From Glaciimonas sp. (GTDB lineage: Bacteria > Pseudomonadota > Gammaproteobacteria > Burkholderiales > Burkholderiaceae_D), in assembly GCA_012927585.1 (NCBI GenBank), contig JABBOY010000022.1:1-64000 (forward strand): 64,000 nt of DNA, read 5' to 3'. This document shows positions 57,476-64,000 of this stretch, piece by piece. Within the stretch, counting starts at the first letter, position 1; each line of letters begins with the position of its first letter. The position numbers were made by a program, and so were the translations under genes. Below the pieces are notes generated by a model, which saw only the letters and a program-made list of their open reading frames with translations, ran no database searches and was not told the origin of the DNA.

Positions 57476-59140
57476 TCATGGCAATTGCGCAGTACGCACC
57501 GCCTCGTCCACGCTCAACGTGCTGAGGAATGGCACTGCCAAGTCGGCCGGAACGACCCGTTGCAGCAAATCAAATACCGGGCCTTTGAGCCGGGCCAGCA
57601 GCAGCCGCTTGTTCTGGCCGGCAACAAAGCGATAAAAATCATGCAGCGCTTCCAGACTGGTGCTATCCAGGTCGGGCGATTCTTCCAGGCTCAGGATGAC
57701 ACTGTGCAGCGTCGGCTCCGCGGCGGCGATGGTGCGCTGCGCCTGCTGCATTATGCGTTCGACGTTGGCGAAAAACAGTGGTTCCTCGGGCCGCAGAATG
57801 AGAATGCCGGGCACCGGCTTGGCTTCGGGATACAGCGTCATATTCACGAAATCATGGCCCTGCCCAAGCCGCCCCAGCACGGTGATGATCGATTTCGAAA
57901 AGCGCTGCAACAGCAACATCAGGCTGAGGCCGACAGCGGCCAGCAAGCCATCAAGCACACCCAGCACCAGTACGCCGACCACGGCGGCGATGATCACCAG
58001 CCGATCGCGCCGCCACGCAAGGTAAGGCCGGAAAATGGACGGGTTCAGGGTATGGCTGACCGCGTGGATCACAATCGCTGCCAGTACCGGTTCCGGCATC
58101 AAAGCGATGCTGGGCAAAACCGTCAACACGATGGCAAGCACCGCCAGCGCGGCGACCCATCCCGCCAGTTTTGATCTGGCGCCGGCCGCTTCATTGGCGG
58201 CGGTGGCGGAATAACCGGCTCCCACCGGCATGCCGTGGAATAGGCCGGACAGCAAGTTGGACGCACCTAACGCCAGCAAGTCCCGGTTGGGCGATACGGT
58301 ATCGCCGTATTTAATGGCGAAGCCGCGAATCGAGCCATATGACTCCGCATACAGGATCATCACCATCGCGAAACCCAGTTCGCCCAGCCGCACCCACTCG
58401 CTACGCGACAACAGCGGTAGCGTCGGGGTAGCCAGTTCCAGATGGATGGTGCCGACCAGGCCGACGCCATACTGTGGCAGGTCGAGCCATTTGCTGGCCG
58501 CAATGCCAAGCACGATCACGATCAGGCCGCCCGGCACATGTTGGAAGCGGGCCAGCAGAAACAACAGCGCCAACGCGGCCATGCCGACGGCGATGCCGAT
58601 CAGATTCCAGTGCGCGAACTCGCCGACCAATGCCGACACAAACCTGAGTATGTCGCCGTTCTGCGGATGAACCCCGACCACGCCGGCGCATTGTTTCAGG
58701 ATGATAATAATGGACAGGCCGAAAGCAAAACCGCGCAACACCGGTTTGGCGATGAAATCGGTGATGTTGCCCATGCGCGCCAGCCCGGCCAGCAGAAAAA
58801 ACAGGCCGGTGATCATTACCAGGCCAATCGCCAGCGTCAGTCTAAATCCGGCATCGCCATTGGCGACCGAGGCGGTCGCTGCCGCCAGCACGGCGGCCGA
58901 CGATGAGGTGGCCGAAACGATGGCAAAACGGCTGCTGCCGAAGATGCCGTAACAGACCAGTCCGGCGAACAAGGCGATCACGCCGGTGTGCGGCGGCAGG
59001 TTGCCGATGCTGGAATAAGCTACCGCTTCGGGCAGCAGCAAACCGGCGATCGACAGTCCGGCAATTACATCCTGCCAGCGCGTCTGGCTACCGGAAATCT
59101 GCGGGCGAGCCGGATTGGCCTCAGGTGCTGCGGTGGACAC
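57476..59140 (-). CDS. SulP-family anion permease with STAS domain
   Basis: A 554-residue inner-membrane transporter (SLC26/SulP), a proton- or sodium-coupled carrier of sulfate, bicarbonate or dicarboxylates; the substrate is not readable. It has about 12-14 hydrophobic segments and the family signature AGLSIAGLLLPEAVAYSSIG (about 28-47), then a C-terminal STAS domain (SVILSLEESPDLDSTSLEAL, about 468-487). The start is GTG, immediately after the TAA of the upstream ParB-like gene (TAAGTG), so the two are translated together. Confidence 0.92.
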   Translation of the reverse strand: MSTAAPEANPARPQISGSQTRWQDVIAGLSIAGLLLPEAVAYSSIGNLPPHTGVIALFAGLVCYGIFGSSRFAIVSATSSSAAVLAAATASVANGDAGFRLTLAIGLVMITGLFFLLAGLARMGNITDFIAKPVLRGFAFGLSIIIILKQCAGVVGVHPQNGDILRFVSALVGEFAHWNLIGIAVGMAALALLFLLARFQHVPGGLIVIVLGIAASKWLDLPQYGVGLVGTIHLELATPTLPLLSRSEWVRLGELGFAMVMILYAESYGSIRGFAIKYGDTVSPNRDLLALGASNLLSGLFHGMPVGAGYSATAANEAAGARSKLAGWVAALAVLAIVLTVLPSIALMPEPVLAAIVIHAVSHTLNPSIFRPYLAWRRDRLVIIAAVVGVLVLGVLDGLLAAVGLSLMLLLQRFSKSIITVLGRLGQGHDFVNMTLYPEAKPVPGILILRPEEPLFFANVERIMQQAQRTIAAAEPTLHSVILSLEESPDLDSTSLEALHDFYRFVAGQNKRLLLARLKGPVFDLLQRVVPADLAVPFLSTLSVDEAVRTAQLP

Positions 59141-59761
59141 TTATGATGCCGCAATCACGCCGGACCAGCCTGGCAGATAGCGCGCTTCCTGGCTGCGGGC
59201 CAGCTTCATTGCCTTGGCAAGAGACTTGGTAAAATCCTGCGCCAAACGTTCAGAGTCGATCCGGCTACGAAAGAAATCCGCCCATAGAAATTCGCTGAAC
59301 GGGGTCACATCCTTGGAAAATCCGCCGGCGCGACGCAACTCGCCAGCCAGGCTGCGGTAGGGGTCATCCTGCAATTGGGTGAGGTGCTTCGGCACCGTGT
59401 CGAAGTCGCGCCGCCGGCCGTCAGCGTCATACGGGTGTACCCATTGATGGTGATCCATCACATGCCAGAAATTGGCCGGCAACAGCCAGGACAAGTCTTT
59501 CAGCACCATCAGGCTGACGGTCTTGACCTCCTCTTCCAGCAGGGCCAGACCAAAATGATGATGATCCACAATATAGTGCCTGCCTTCCGGGCCCACAATG
59601 CTCGGAAACCAGTGGTCGGCCAGCGCACTGCTGCGCGCTTTTTTGCCGAGTTCGCTCCACTCTTTGCGTTTGAGTGCGACTTCAGCCTTCCCAACCGTGA
59701 TTTGTGTCGGGTGCAGCTGATTGAGATGCGCGTTGACGAACTGCGGTTTGGCACGTGACAT
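59141..59761 (-). CDS. ParB-like protein (ParBc_2 / PF08857 type)
   Basis: A 206-residue protein with a ParB/sulfiredoxin-like fold signature: HLNQLHPTQITVGKAEVA (about 11-28), then IVGPEGRHYIVDHHHFGLAL (about 54-73) with conserved histidines and NFWHVMDHHQWVHPYDADG. I match it to the putative ParB-like nuclease family; its biochemical role is not known. ATG 59761 (MSRAKPQFVNAHLNQLH) is chosen since an upstream extension is poor. Its TAA abuts the SulP GTG, an unusual partner. Confidence 0.7.
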   Translation of the reverse strand: MSRAKPQFVNAHLNQLHPTQITVGKAEVALKRKEWSELGKKARSSALADHWFPSIVGPEGRHYIVDHHHFGLALLEEEVKTVSLMVLKDLSWLLPANFWHVMDHHQWVHPYDADGRRRDFDTVPKHLTQLQDDPYRSLAGELRRAGGFSKDVTPFSEFLWADFFRSRIDSERLAQDFTKSLAKAMKLARSQEARYLPGWSGVIAAS

Positions 59762-60145
59762 GGCATGTTCCTGTGATCGAAATTTTTTCGGCTGGGGGAT
59801 ACTCAGATGCCAGTATATGGCAGCGCTGCGCCTGCCGCACTGCGGATTCCCGTTTCTACCAAAGAGTTGTTCGAGAGGCTGGCGATGCATCTTGGCTAGA
59901 CCAGACTATTTGCTTGCTGTATCCAAGAGTATGGCCAATATTATTTGCCTATTTACGGGTGTGCAAGACTGTAAATAACGTGGAAAAGCAGACAAGCGTT
60001 GCCCGACGTCGCGACACAAGACTGTCAGCAACACATCCGCCGTCGACCCTTTTTGGATTCTATTTTTGTTGCGTTTCCGGGGGCCGTGGATAATCGCTAT
60101 TCGCTTGCCGCAAAATTGCGCCAACCATACTCAAGGAGCGTTTCT
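59762..60145. other. 384-bp intergenic region upstream of the ParB-like gene and the small lipoprotein
   Basis: Divergent promoter space. No gene, repeat or strong promoter recognised. Confidence 0.5.
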
Positions 60146-60640
60146 ATGAAGTCACCCACCGCAATTGCACTTATTGTCTGCGCACTCCTCGCCGGCTGCG
60201 CCTTTTCCGGCAGCTCGCAGTCCTTATCCCAGGCAGCAAGGACCGAAAGTTGCAAGGCCGTCACGGAGCAGGAAATCGCAGCGTTGTTTGACCGCTGGAA
60301 CCAATCCTTGCTTACGGGCGATGCGCATCAGGTGGTAGCCAACTATGCAGAGCGCTCCATTTTGCTCCCCACCGTCTCCAACCAACCGCGCCTGACCATC
60401 GAAGAAAAAGAGGATTACTTTCATCATTTTCTGGAAAACCATCCCTCCGGCAAAATAGACCTGCGCAGCATAGAAATTGGCTGCAACACCGCAGTCGATG
60501 CAGGCCTCTATACATTCACTTTCGCCAAGACCGGCGCAGTGGTCAGCGGCCGCTATACCTACACCTATCGCTGGGACGGCTCAAAATGGCTGATCACGAG
60601 CCATCACTCTTCTGCCATGCCGGAGCGTAACCAGCAATAG
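60146..60640 (+). CDS. SnoaL/DUF4440-like lipoprotein
   Basis: A 164-residue predicted lipoprotein (signal ending CALLAGCAF, Cys about 18) with a cystatin-like NTF2/SnoaL fold (EIAALFDRWNQSLLTGDAHQ, about 49-68, and YTYTYRWDGSKWLITSHHSS, about 136-155), matching the CaMKII-association/SgcJ group. Such domains bind small molecules or catalyse little-known reactions; the function is unknown. AAGGAG precedes the ATG at 60146. Confidence 0.82.
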   Translation: MKSPTAIALIVCALLAGCAFSGSSQSLSQAARTESCKAVTEQEIAALFDRWNQSLLTGDAHQVVANYAERSILLPTVSNQPRLTIEEKEDYFHHFLENHPSGKIDLRSIEIGCNTAVDAGLYTFTFAKTGAVVSGRYTYTYRWDGSKWLITSHHSSAMPERNQQ

Positions 60641-60749
60641 CAACGACAAGAAACACCCCACCGAGATCCGCTGTGCGATGTTCACTGTGACCAGCGAAAA
60701 ATATCGGCGATTATTCTCAGTGGGATGCTATTTTTTGTAGCTATTCGTT

Positions 60750-60815
60750 GTAGTGCGAATTTATTCGCATTAGCTTGCGTGGAATCGTTAAGATTGCGAA
60801 TAAATTCGCACCTAC
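60750..60815. repeat. GTAG-type REP pair (TGCGAATTTATTCGCA family)
   Basis: GTAG-TGCGAAT-TT-ATTCGCA, then about 25 bp later TGCGAATAAATTCGCA-CCTAC. Two convergent near-palindromes bounded by GTAG and CTAC. Confidence 0.8.
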
Positions 60816-60840
60816 GAATGCAGCCGTATTGAATCTCTAA

Positions 60841-60934
60841 TATAGATATACTGTAATTGGTATTTTTTTATTACGCACTGAATATATACGGAGAGCAATG
60901 CACTAAACAGCATACTCCACTAATTTTGTTTATT
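60841..60934 (+). repeat. AT-rich dispersed intergenic element, copy 10
   Basis: ATATACTGTAATTGGTATTT, then GAATATATACGGAGAGCAAT, GCACTAAACAGCATACTCCA and CTAATTTTG. It lies between convergent gene ends. Confidence 0.75.
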
Positions 60935-61012
60935 TATAATACCGCACTGAACCCGCAAAAAGCCTTGCATAGCGTCGCTATGCAGAGCTTTTCACTTTCA
61001 AGCCAACGACGC

Positions 61013-62509
61013 TTACTGATTGTCAGGAAAGGCGAATTGCGCGGTTTCACGCACGCCGCCGGTGGGCCAGCGCTGGGTTACTGTCTTGCGGCGGGTGAAG
61101 AAGTTGACGCTGTCGGGGCCGTACATGCCGTTGTCGCCGAAGGCGGAACGCTTCCAGCCGCAGAAGCTGTGATACGCCACCGGTACCGGCAGCGGCACAT
61201 TGATGCCGACCATGCCAACCTTGATGTTGTCGCTGAAGTAGCGCGCCGCTTCGCCATCGCGGGTGAAGATGCAGGTGCCGTTGCCGTATTCGTGATCGTC
61301 GATCAGCTGCATTGCTTCTTGCATCGAGCCCACGCGCACTACGCACAATACCGGCCCGAAAATTTCTTCCTTGTAGGATTTCATGTCCGGCTTGACGTGG
61401 TCGAGCAAGGTGGCGCCGACGAAGTAGCCGTTTTCATGGCCGGGCACAGATAATCCGCGGCCATCGACTGCGACGCTCGCTCCCTGTTGTTCGGCGCTGT
61501 CGATGTAGCCCAGCACTTTGTCGCGGTGCTGGCGCGTGATCAGCGGCCCCATGTCGTTGTTGTTGTCGGTGCCGGGGCCGACTTTGAGTGTTGCCAGCCG
61601 CTCTTTGAGCTTGGCCACCAGCGCGTCGGCTACCGCATCACCCACCGCTACCGCAACTGAAATCGCCATGCAGCGCTCGCCGCAGGAGCCGAACGCCGCG
61701 CCCATCAGCGCAGTTGCTGCATTGTCGATATCGGCGTCCGGCATGACGATGGCGTGGTTTTTGGCGCCGCCTAGCGCCTTGACGCGCTTGCCGTTGGCGC
61801 AACCAGTGGCGTAGATGTATTCGGCAATTGCGGTCGAACCGACGAACCCGACAGCCTGGATGCGCGGGTCGGTCAGCAGCGTATCGACGGCTTCCTTATC
61901 GCCGTTGACGACGTTCAAGACGCCATCGGGCAGACCGGCTTCCTTGGCTAGTTTGGCGATCAGCAACATGCAACTCGGGTCGCGTTCAGACGGTTTCAAG
62001 ACCATGGTGTTGCCGCAGGCAATCGCGGGAATCGCGATCCACAGCGGCACCATGGCGGGGAAGTTGAACGGAGTGATGCCGGCCACCACGCCCAGCGCTT
62101 GGCGCTCGGACCAGGAATCAATGGCCGGGCCGACATTTTTGCTGTGTTCGCCTTTCAGCAAATCAGGCACGCCGCACATGTATTCGACTACTTCGATGCC
62201 GCGCTGCAGTTCGCCGGCTGCGTCATTGAGTACTTTGCCGTGTTCGTCGGTGATCAGCGCGCAAATGTCAGCGACGTGCTGATCGAGCAATTGCTTGAGC
62301 TTGAACATGATTTGCGCGCGCTTGCCCGGCGGCGTATTGCGCCATGCCGGGAAAGCGGCTTGCGCCTTGGCGATTGCATGCTCCACGGTTGCTTTGGATG
62401 CCAGCGCCACCTGCTTGGTGACTAGGCCCGTTGCCGGGTTGAAAACATCCTGGGTGCGCCCAGTGTCGGCAACCAGTTCGCCGTTGATCCAGTGTCCAAT
62501 AATTGTCAT
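61013..62509 (-). CDS. mmsA: methylmalonate-semialdehyde dehydrogenase (CoA-acylating)
   Basis: A 498-residue CoA-dependent aldehyde dehydrogenase that makes propanoyl-CoA or acetyl-CoA from methylmalonate or malonate semialdehyde, in valine, inositol and beta-alanine breakdown. Cys is in GSCGERCMAIS (about 277-287), with NTMVLKPSERDPSC (about 166-179) and the family N terminus IGHWINGELVADTGRTQDVF. Downstream of the aminotransferase on the same strand, separated by 100 bp that contain a REP pair. The pair suggests beta-alanine to malonate semialdehyde to acetyl-CoA. Confidence 0.93.
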   Translation of the reverse strand: MTIIGHWINGELVADTGRTQDVFNPATGLVTKQVALASKATVEHAIAKAQAAFPAWRNTPPGKRAQIMFKLKQLLDQHVADICALITDEHGKVLNDAAGELQRGIEVVEYMCGVPDLLKGEHSKNVGPAIDSWSERQALGVVAGITPFNFPAMVPLWIAIPAIACGNTMVLKPSERDPSCMLLIAKLAKEAGLPDGVLNVVNGDKEAVDTLLTDPRIQAVGFVGSTAIAEYIYATGCANGKRVKALGGAKNHAIVMPDADIDNAATALMGAAFGSCGERCMAISVAVAVGDAVADALVAKLKERLATLKVGPGTDNNNDMGPLITRQHRDKVLGYIDSAEQQGASVAVDGRGLSVPGHENGYFVGATLLDHVKPDMKSYKEEIFGPVLCVVRVGSMQEAMQLIDDHEYGNGTCIFTRDGEAARYFSDNIKVGMVGINVPLPVPVAYHSFCGWKRSAFGDNGMYGPDSVNFFTRRKTVTQRWPTGGVRETAQFAFPDNQ

Positions 62510-62542
62510 GTCGGTTTCTTTATAAATACCGCTGTTTCTTCA

Positions 62543-62596
62543 GTAGTGCAGGCCCTTGTGCCTGCACCGGGCCGCAGGCACGAAGGCCTGCGCTAC
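62543..62596. repeat. GTAG-type REP pair (GCAGGC family)
   Basis: GTAG-TGCAGGC-CCTTGT-GCCTGCA, then GCAGGC-ACGAAG-GCCTGC-G-CTAC. Bounded by GTAG and CTAC, it sits inside the aminotransferase-mmsA gap of what is otherwise a likely operon. Confidence 0.8.
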
Positions 62597-62609
62597 TTTA
62601 AATCGCATG

Positions 62610-63956
62610 TTATTCGACGGCAGGCACCGCATGCACCGCTTTGCCCAGCGTTTCCCCCATCAGGCGCAACTCGTCCGGGGTCGAGATGAATGGCGGACCG
62701 ACTGCCACGGTGTCGCCGCTAATGCGAAACAGCATGCCTTGGTTAATGCCTTCTTCCAACACCCGCATGCCGCGCAGGCCGGGTTTGCCGGGGATCGGTT
62801 CCAGGTCGATTGCGGCGGCCAGGCCGAAGTTGCGAATATCCATGATGCCGGCTTGTCCTTTCAATGCATGAAAAGATTCCTGCAATACCGGCTCCAATGC
62901 GCGGGAACGGGCGATCAAGTCATCTTGCTCGATGATGTCGAGCACCGCATTGCCGACTGCCGCCGCCAGCGGATGGCCGGAGTAGGTGTAGCCGTGGGAG
63001 AACTCAACCGCGTAGTCGGGGCCATTCATGAAAGCCTGGAAAATCTGTTCGCGCGCAATTACGCCGCCCATCGGCACCACGCCGTTGGTGATCTGTTTGG
63101 CGAAGGTGATTAAATCCGGCGTTACGCCGAGGCGCTGGCAACTGAAATTCGCCCCGAAACGGCCGAAACCACCGATCACTTCATCAAAAATCAGCAAAAT
63201 CCCATGCTTTGTGCAAATTTCGCGCAGGCGGTTTAAATAGCCAACTGGCGGCACCAGTACGCCGGTGGAGCCGGCCACCGGCTCGACGATCACGGCGGCG
63301 ATGTTGGAGGCGTCGTGCAGCGCGACTATGCGCTCCAACTCATCGGCCAGATGCGCGCCCCAGTGCGGTTGCCCCTGGCTGAAGGCCATTTCCTTCAGAT
63401 TGTGGGTGTGCGGCAAATGATCGACGCCGTTCAGAGTCAGCGGCGAAAACATTTTGCGATTAGGGCCGATGCCGCCGACCGAAATACCGCCGAAGCCGAC
63501 GCCGTGATAACCGCGCTCGCGCCCGATGAAGCGGGTGCGGCCGGCCTCACCGCGGGTGCGATGGTAGGCCAGCGCAATTTTCATCGCAGTATCGACCGCT
63601 TCGGAGCCGGAGTTGGTGAAAAACACCCGGTTCAGATCTTCCGGCGCCATTGCGGCGATGCGATTGGCCAACTTGTGCGCCCACGGGTTGGCAAGTTGGA
63701 ACGGTGGACTGAAATCCACAGTATCGAGTTGCTTGCGCGCCGCTTCGGTAATGCGCGGGTCGCCATGCCCAAGCGCGGTAGTCCAGAGTGCAGACAGGCA
63801 ATCGAATACGCGACGCCCGTCGGACAGCGTGAAATATGCACCCTTGGCCTGCGTAATCATCTTTGGATGGTGCTGAAAATAACGATTGGATGTGAACGGC
63901 ATCCAGTAATGATCCATGCCGATATCGGTCATTGGTGGGGTGTCAGGGATACGCAT
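62610..63956 (-). CDS. omega-amino acid:pyruvate (beta-alanine:pyruvate) aminotransferase
   Basis: A 448-residue class III PLP aminotransferase. The N terminus MDHYWMPFTSNRYFQHHPKM is that of beta-alanine:pyruvate transaminases. It has NSGSEAVDTAMKIALAYHR (about 113-131), the PLP-contact LLIFDEVIGGFGRFG, and the Schiff-base lysine in TFAKQITNGVVPMGG. The likely reaction is beta-alanine plus pyruvate to malonate semialdehyde plus alanine, feeding the MmsA next to it. ATG 63956 (MRIPDTPPM) is chosen over a start 11 codons upstream. Confidence 0.9.
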   Translation of the reverse strand: MRIPDTPPMTDIGMDHYWMPFTSNRYFQHHPKMITQAKGAYFTLSDGRRVFDCLSALWTTALGHGDPRITEAARKQLDTVDFSPPFQLANPWAHKLANRIAAMAPEDLNRVFFTNSGSEAVDTAMKIALAYHRTRGEAGRTRFIGRERGYHGVGFGGISVGGIGPNRKMFSPLTLNGVDHLPHTHNLKEMAFSQGQPHWGAHLADELERIVALHDASNIAAVIVEPVAGSTGVLVPPVGYLNRLREICTKHGILLIFDEVIGGFGRFGANFSCQRLGVTPDLITFAKQITNGVVPMGGVIAREQIFQAFMNGPDYAVEFSHGYTYSGHPLAAAVGNAVLDIIEQDDLIARSRALEPVLQESFHALKGQAGIMDIRNFGLAAAIDLEPIPGKPGLRGMRVLEEGINQGMLFRISGDTVAVGPPFISTPDELRLMGETLGKAVHAVPAVE

Positions 63957-64000
63957 TTGGGTGTCTCCAGTGAATGGCTGTACTTCCACTGTATGTCAGA

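Larger units (their letters stand above)
60641..61012. other. 372-bp intergenic region with REP pair and AT-rich element
   Basis: Holds a GTAG-type REP pair (60750-60815) and AT-rich copy 10 (60841-60934) between the lipoprotein gene and the convergent mmsA. No gene. Confidence 0.7.

Overview
The window reads as a chromosomal segment of a betaproteobacterium, most likely Burkholderiales / Oxalobacteraceae (Herminiimonas, Collimonas or Glaciimonas-like). This is inferred from gene order and protein character only: yhdP-nitrilase-tldD-aroG, ribF-ileS-lspA-coaBC-dut, clpS-clpA next to csp and icd, and gap-tkt. Most of it is ordinary housekeeping core with moderate GC, punctuated by very AT-rich intergenic islands.

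Layout. 1-10.8 kb: murB, yajQ, a periplasmic retropepsin-like protease, aroG with a terminator-like leader, tldD, a nitrilase-family amidase and the giant AsmA-like yhdP. 10.9-13.7 kb: glnE. 13.7-17.6 kb: an accessory island with two 394-bp direct repeats bracketing a HipA/HipB toxin-antitoxin pair, a LysR remnant and a GNAT acetyltransferase. 17.6-23.9 kb: gap, tkt, rsmE, and a chemoreceptor/CheW pair. 24.4-32 kb: ribF, ileS, lspA, coaBC, dut and a lipoprotein of M48-protease type whose zinc site looks broken. 32-43.5 kb: clpA/clpS, csp, icd, rluE-like, DUF192, rpsT, murJ, SirB1-like, uup and a tRNA-Arg(CCT). 43.8-45.9 kb: a divergent LysR / metallo-beta-lactamase-fold pair. 45.9-46.8 kb: a small gene graveyard (IS1595-type transposase remnant, DNA methyltransferase remnant, unknown fragment). 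46.8-54.5 kb: an acetone carboxylase locus, acxR (sigma-54 activator) divergent from acxABC, with a recognisable -24/-12 promoter. 54.9-64 kb: glmS, an Lrp/AsnC regulator, SulP permease coupled to a ParB-like protein, a small lipoprotein, and a probable beta-alanine catabolic pair (mmsA and an omega-amino-acid:pyruvate aminotransferase).

The most unusual signal is not a gene. About ten copies of an AT-rich element of ~85-95 bp lie in intergenic gaps across the whole window. They share an ATAC..TGTATTTTTT head and a TATGCGGAAA..GCATG..GCATACTCC core, occur in both orientations, and never fall inside a gene. I do not recognise this family. A second layer of repeats consists of REP-like palindromes that all start with GTAG and end with CTAC but have four different stem sequences. 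Together with the duplicated 394-bp block and a duplicated terminator module, they suggest the intergenic space is shaped by several small repeat families, with no transposase for them visible here.
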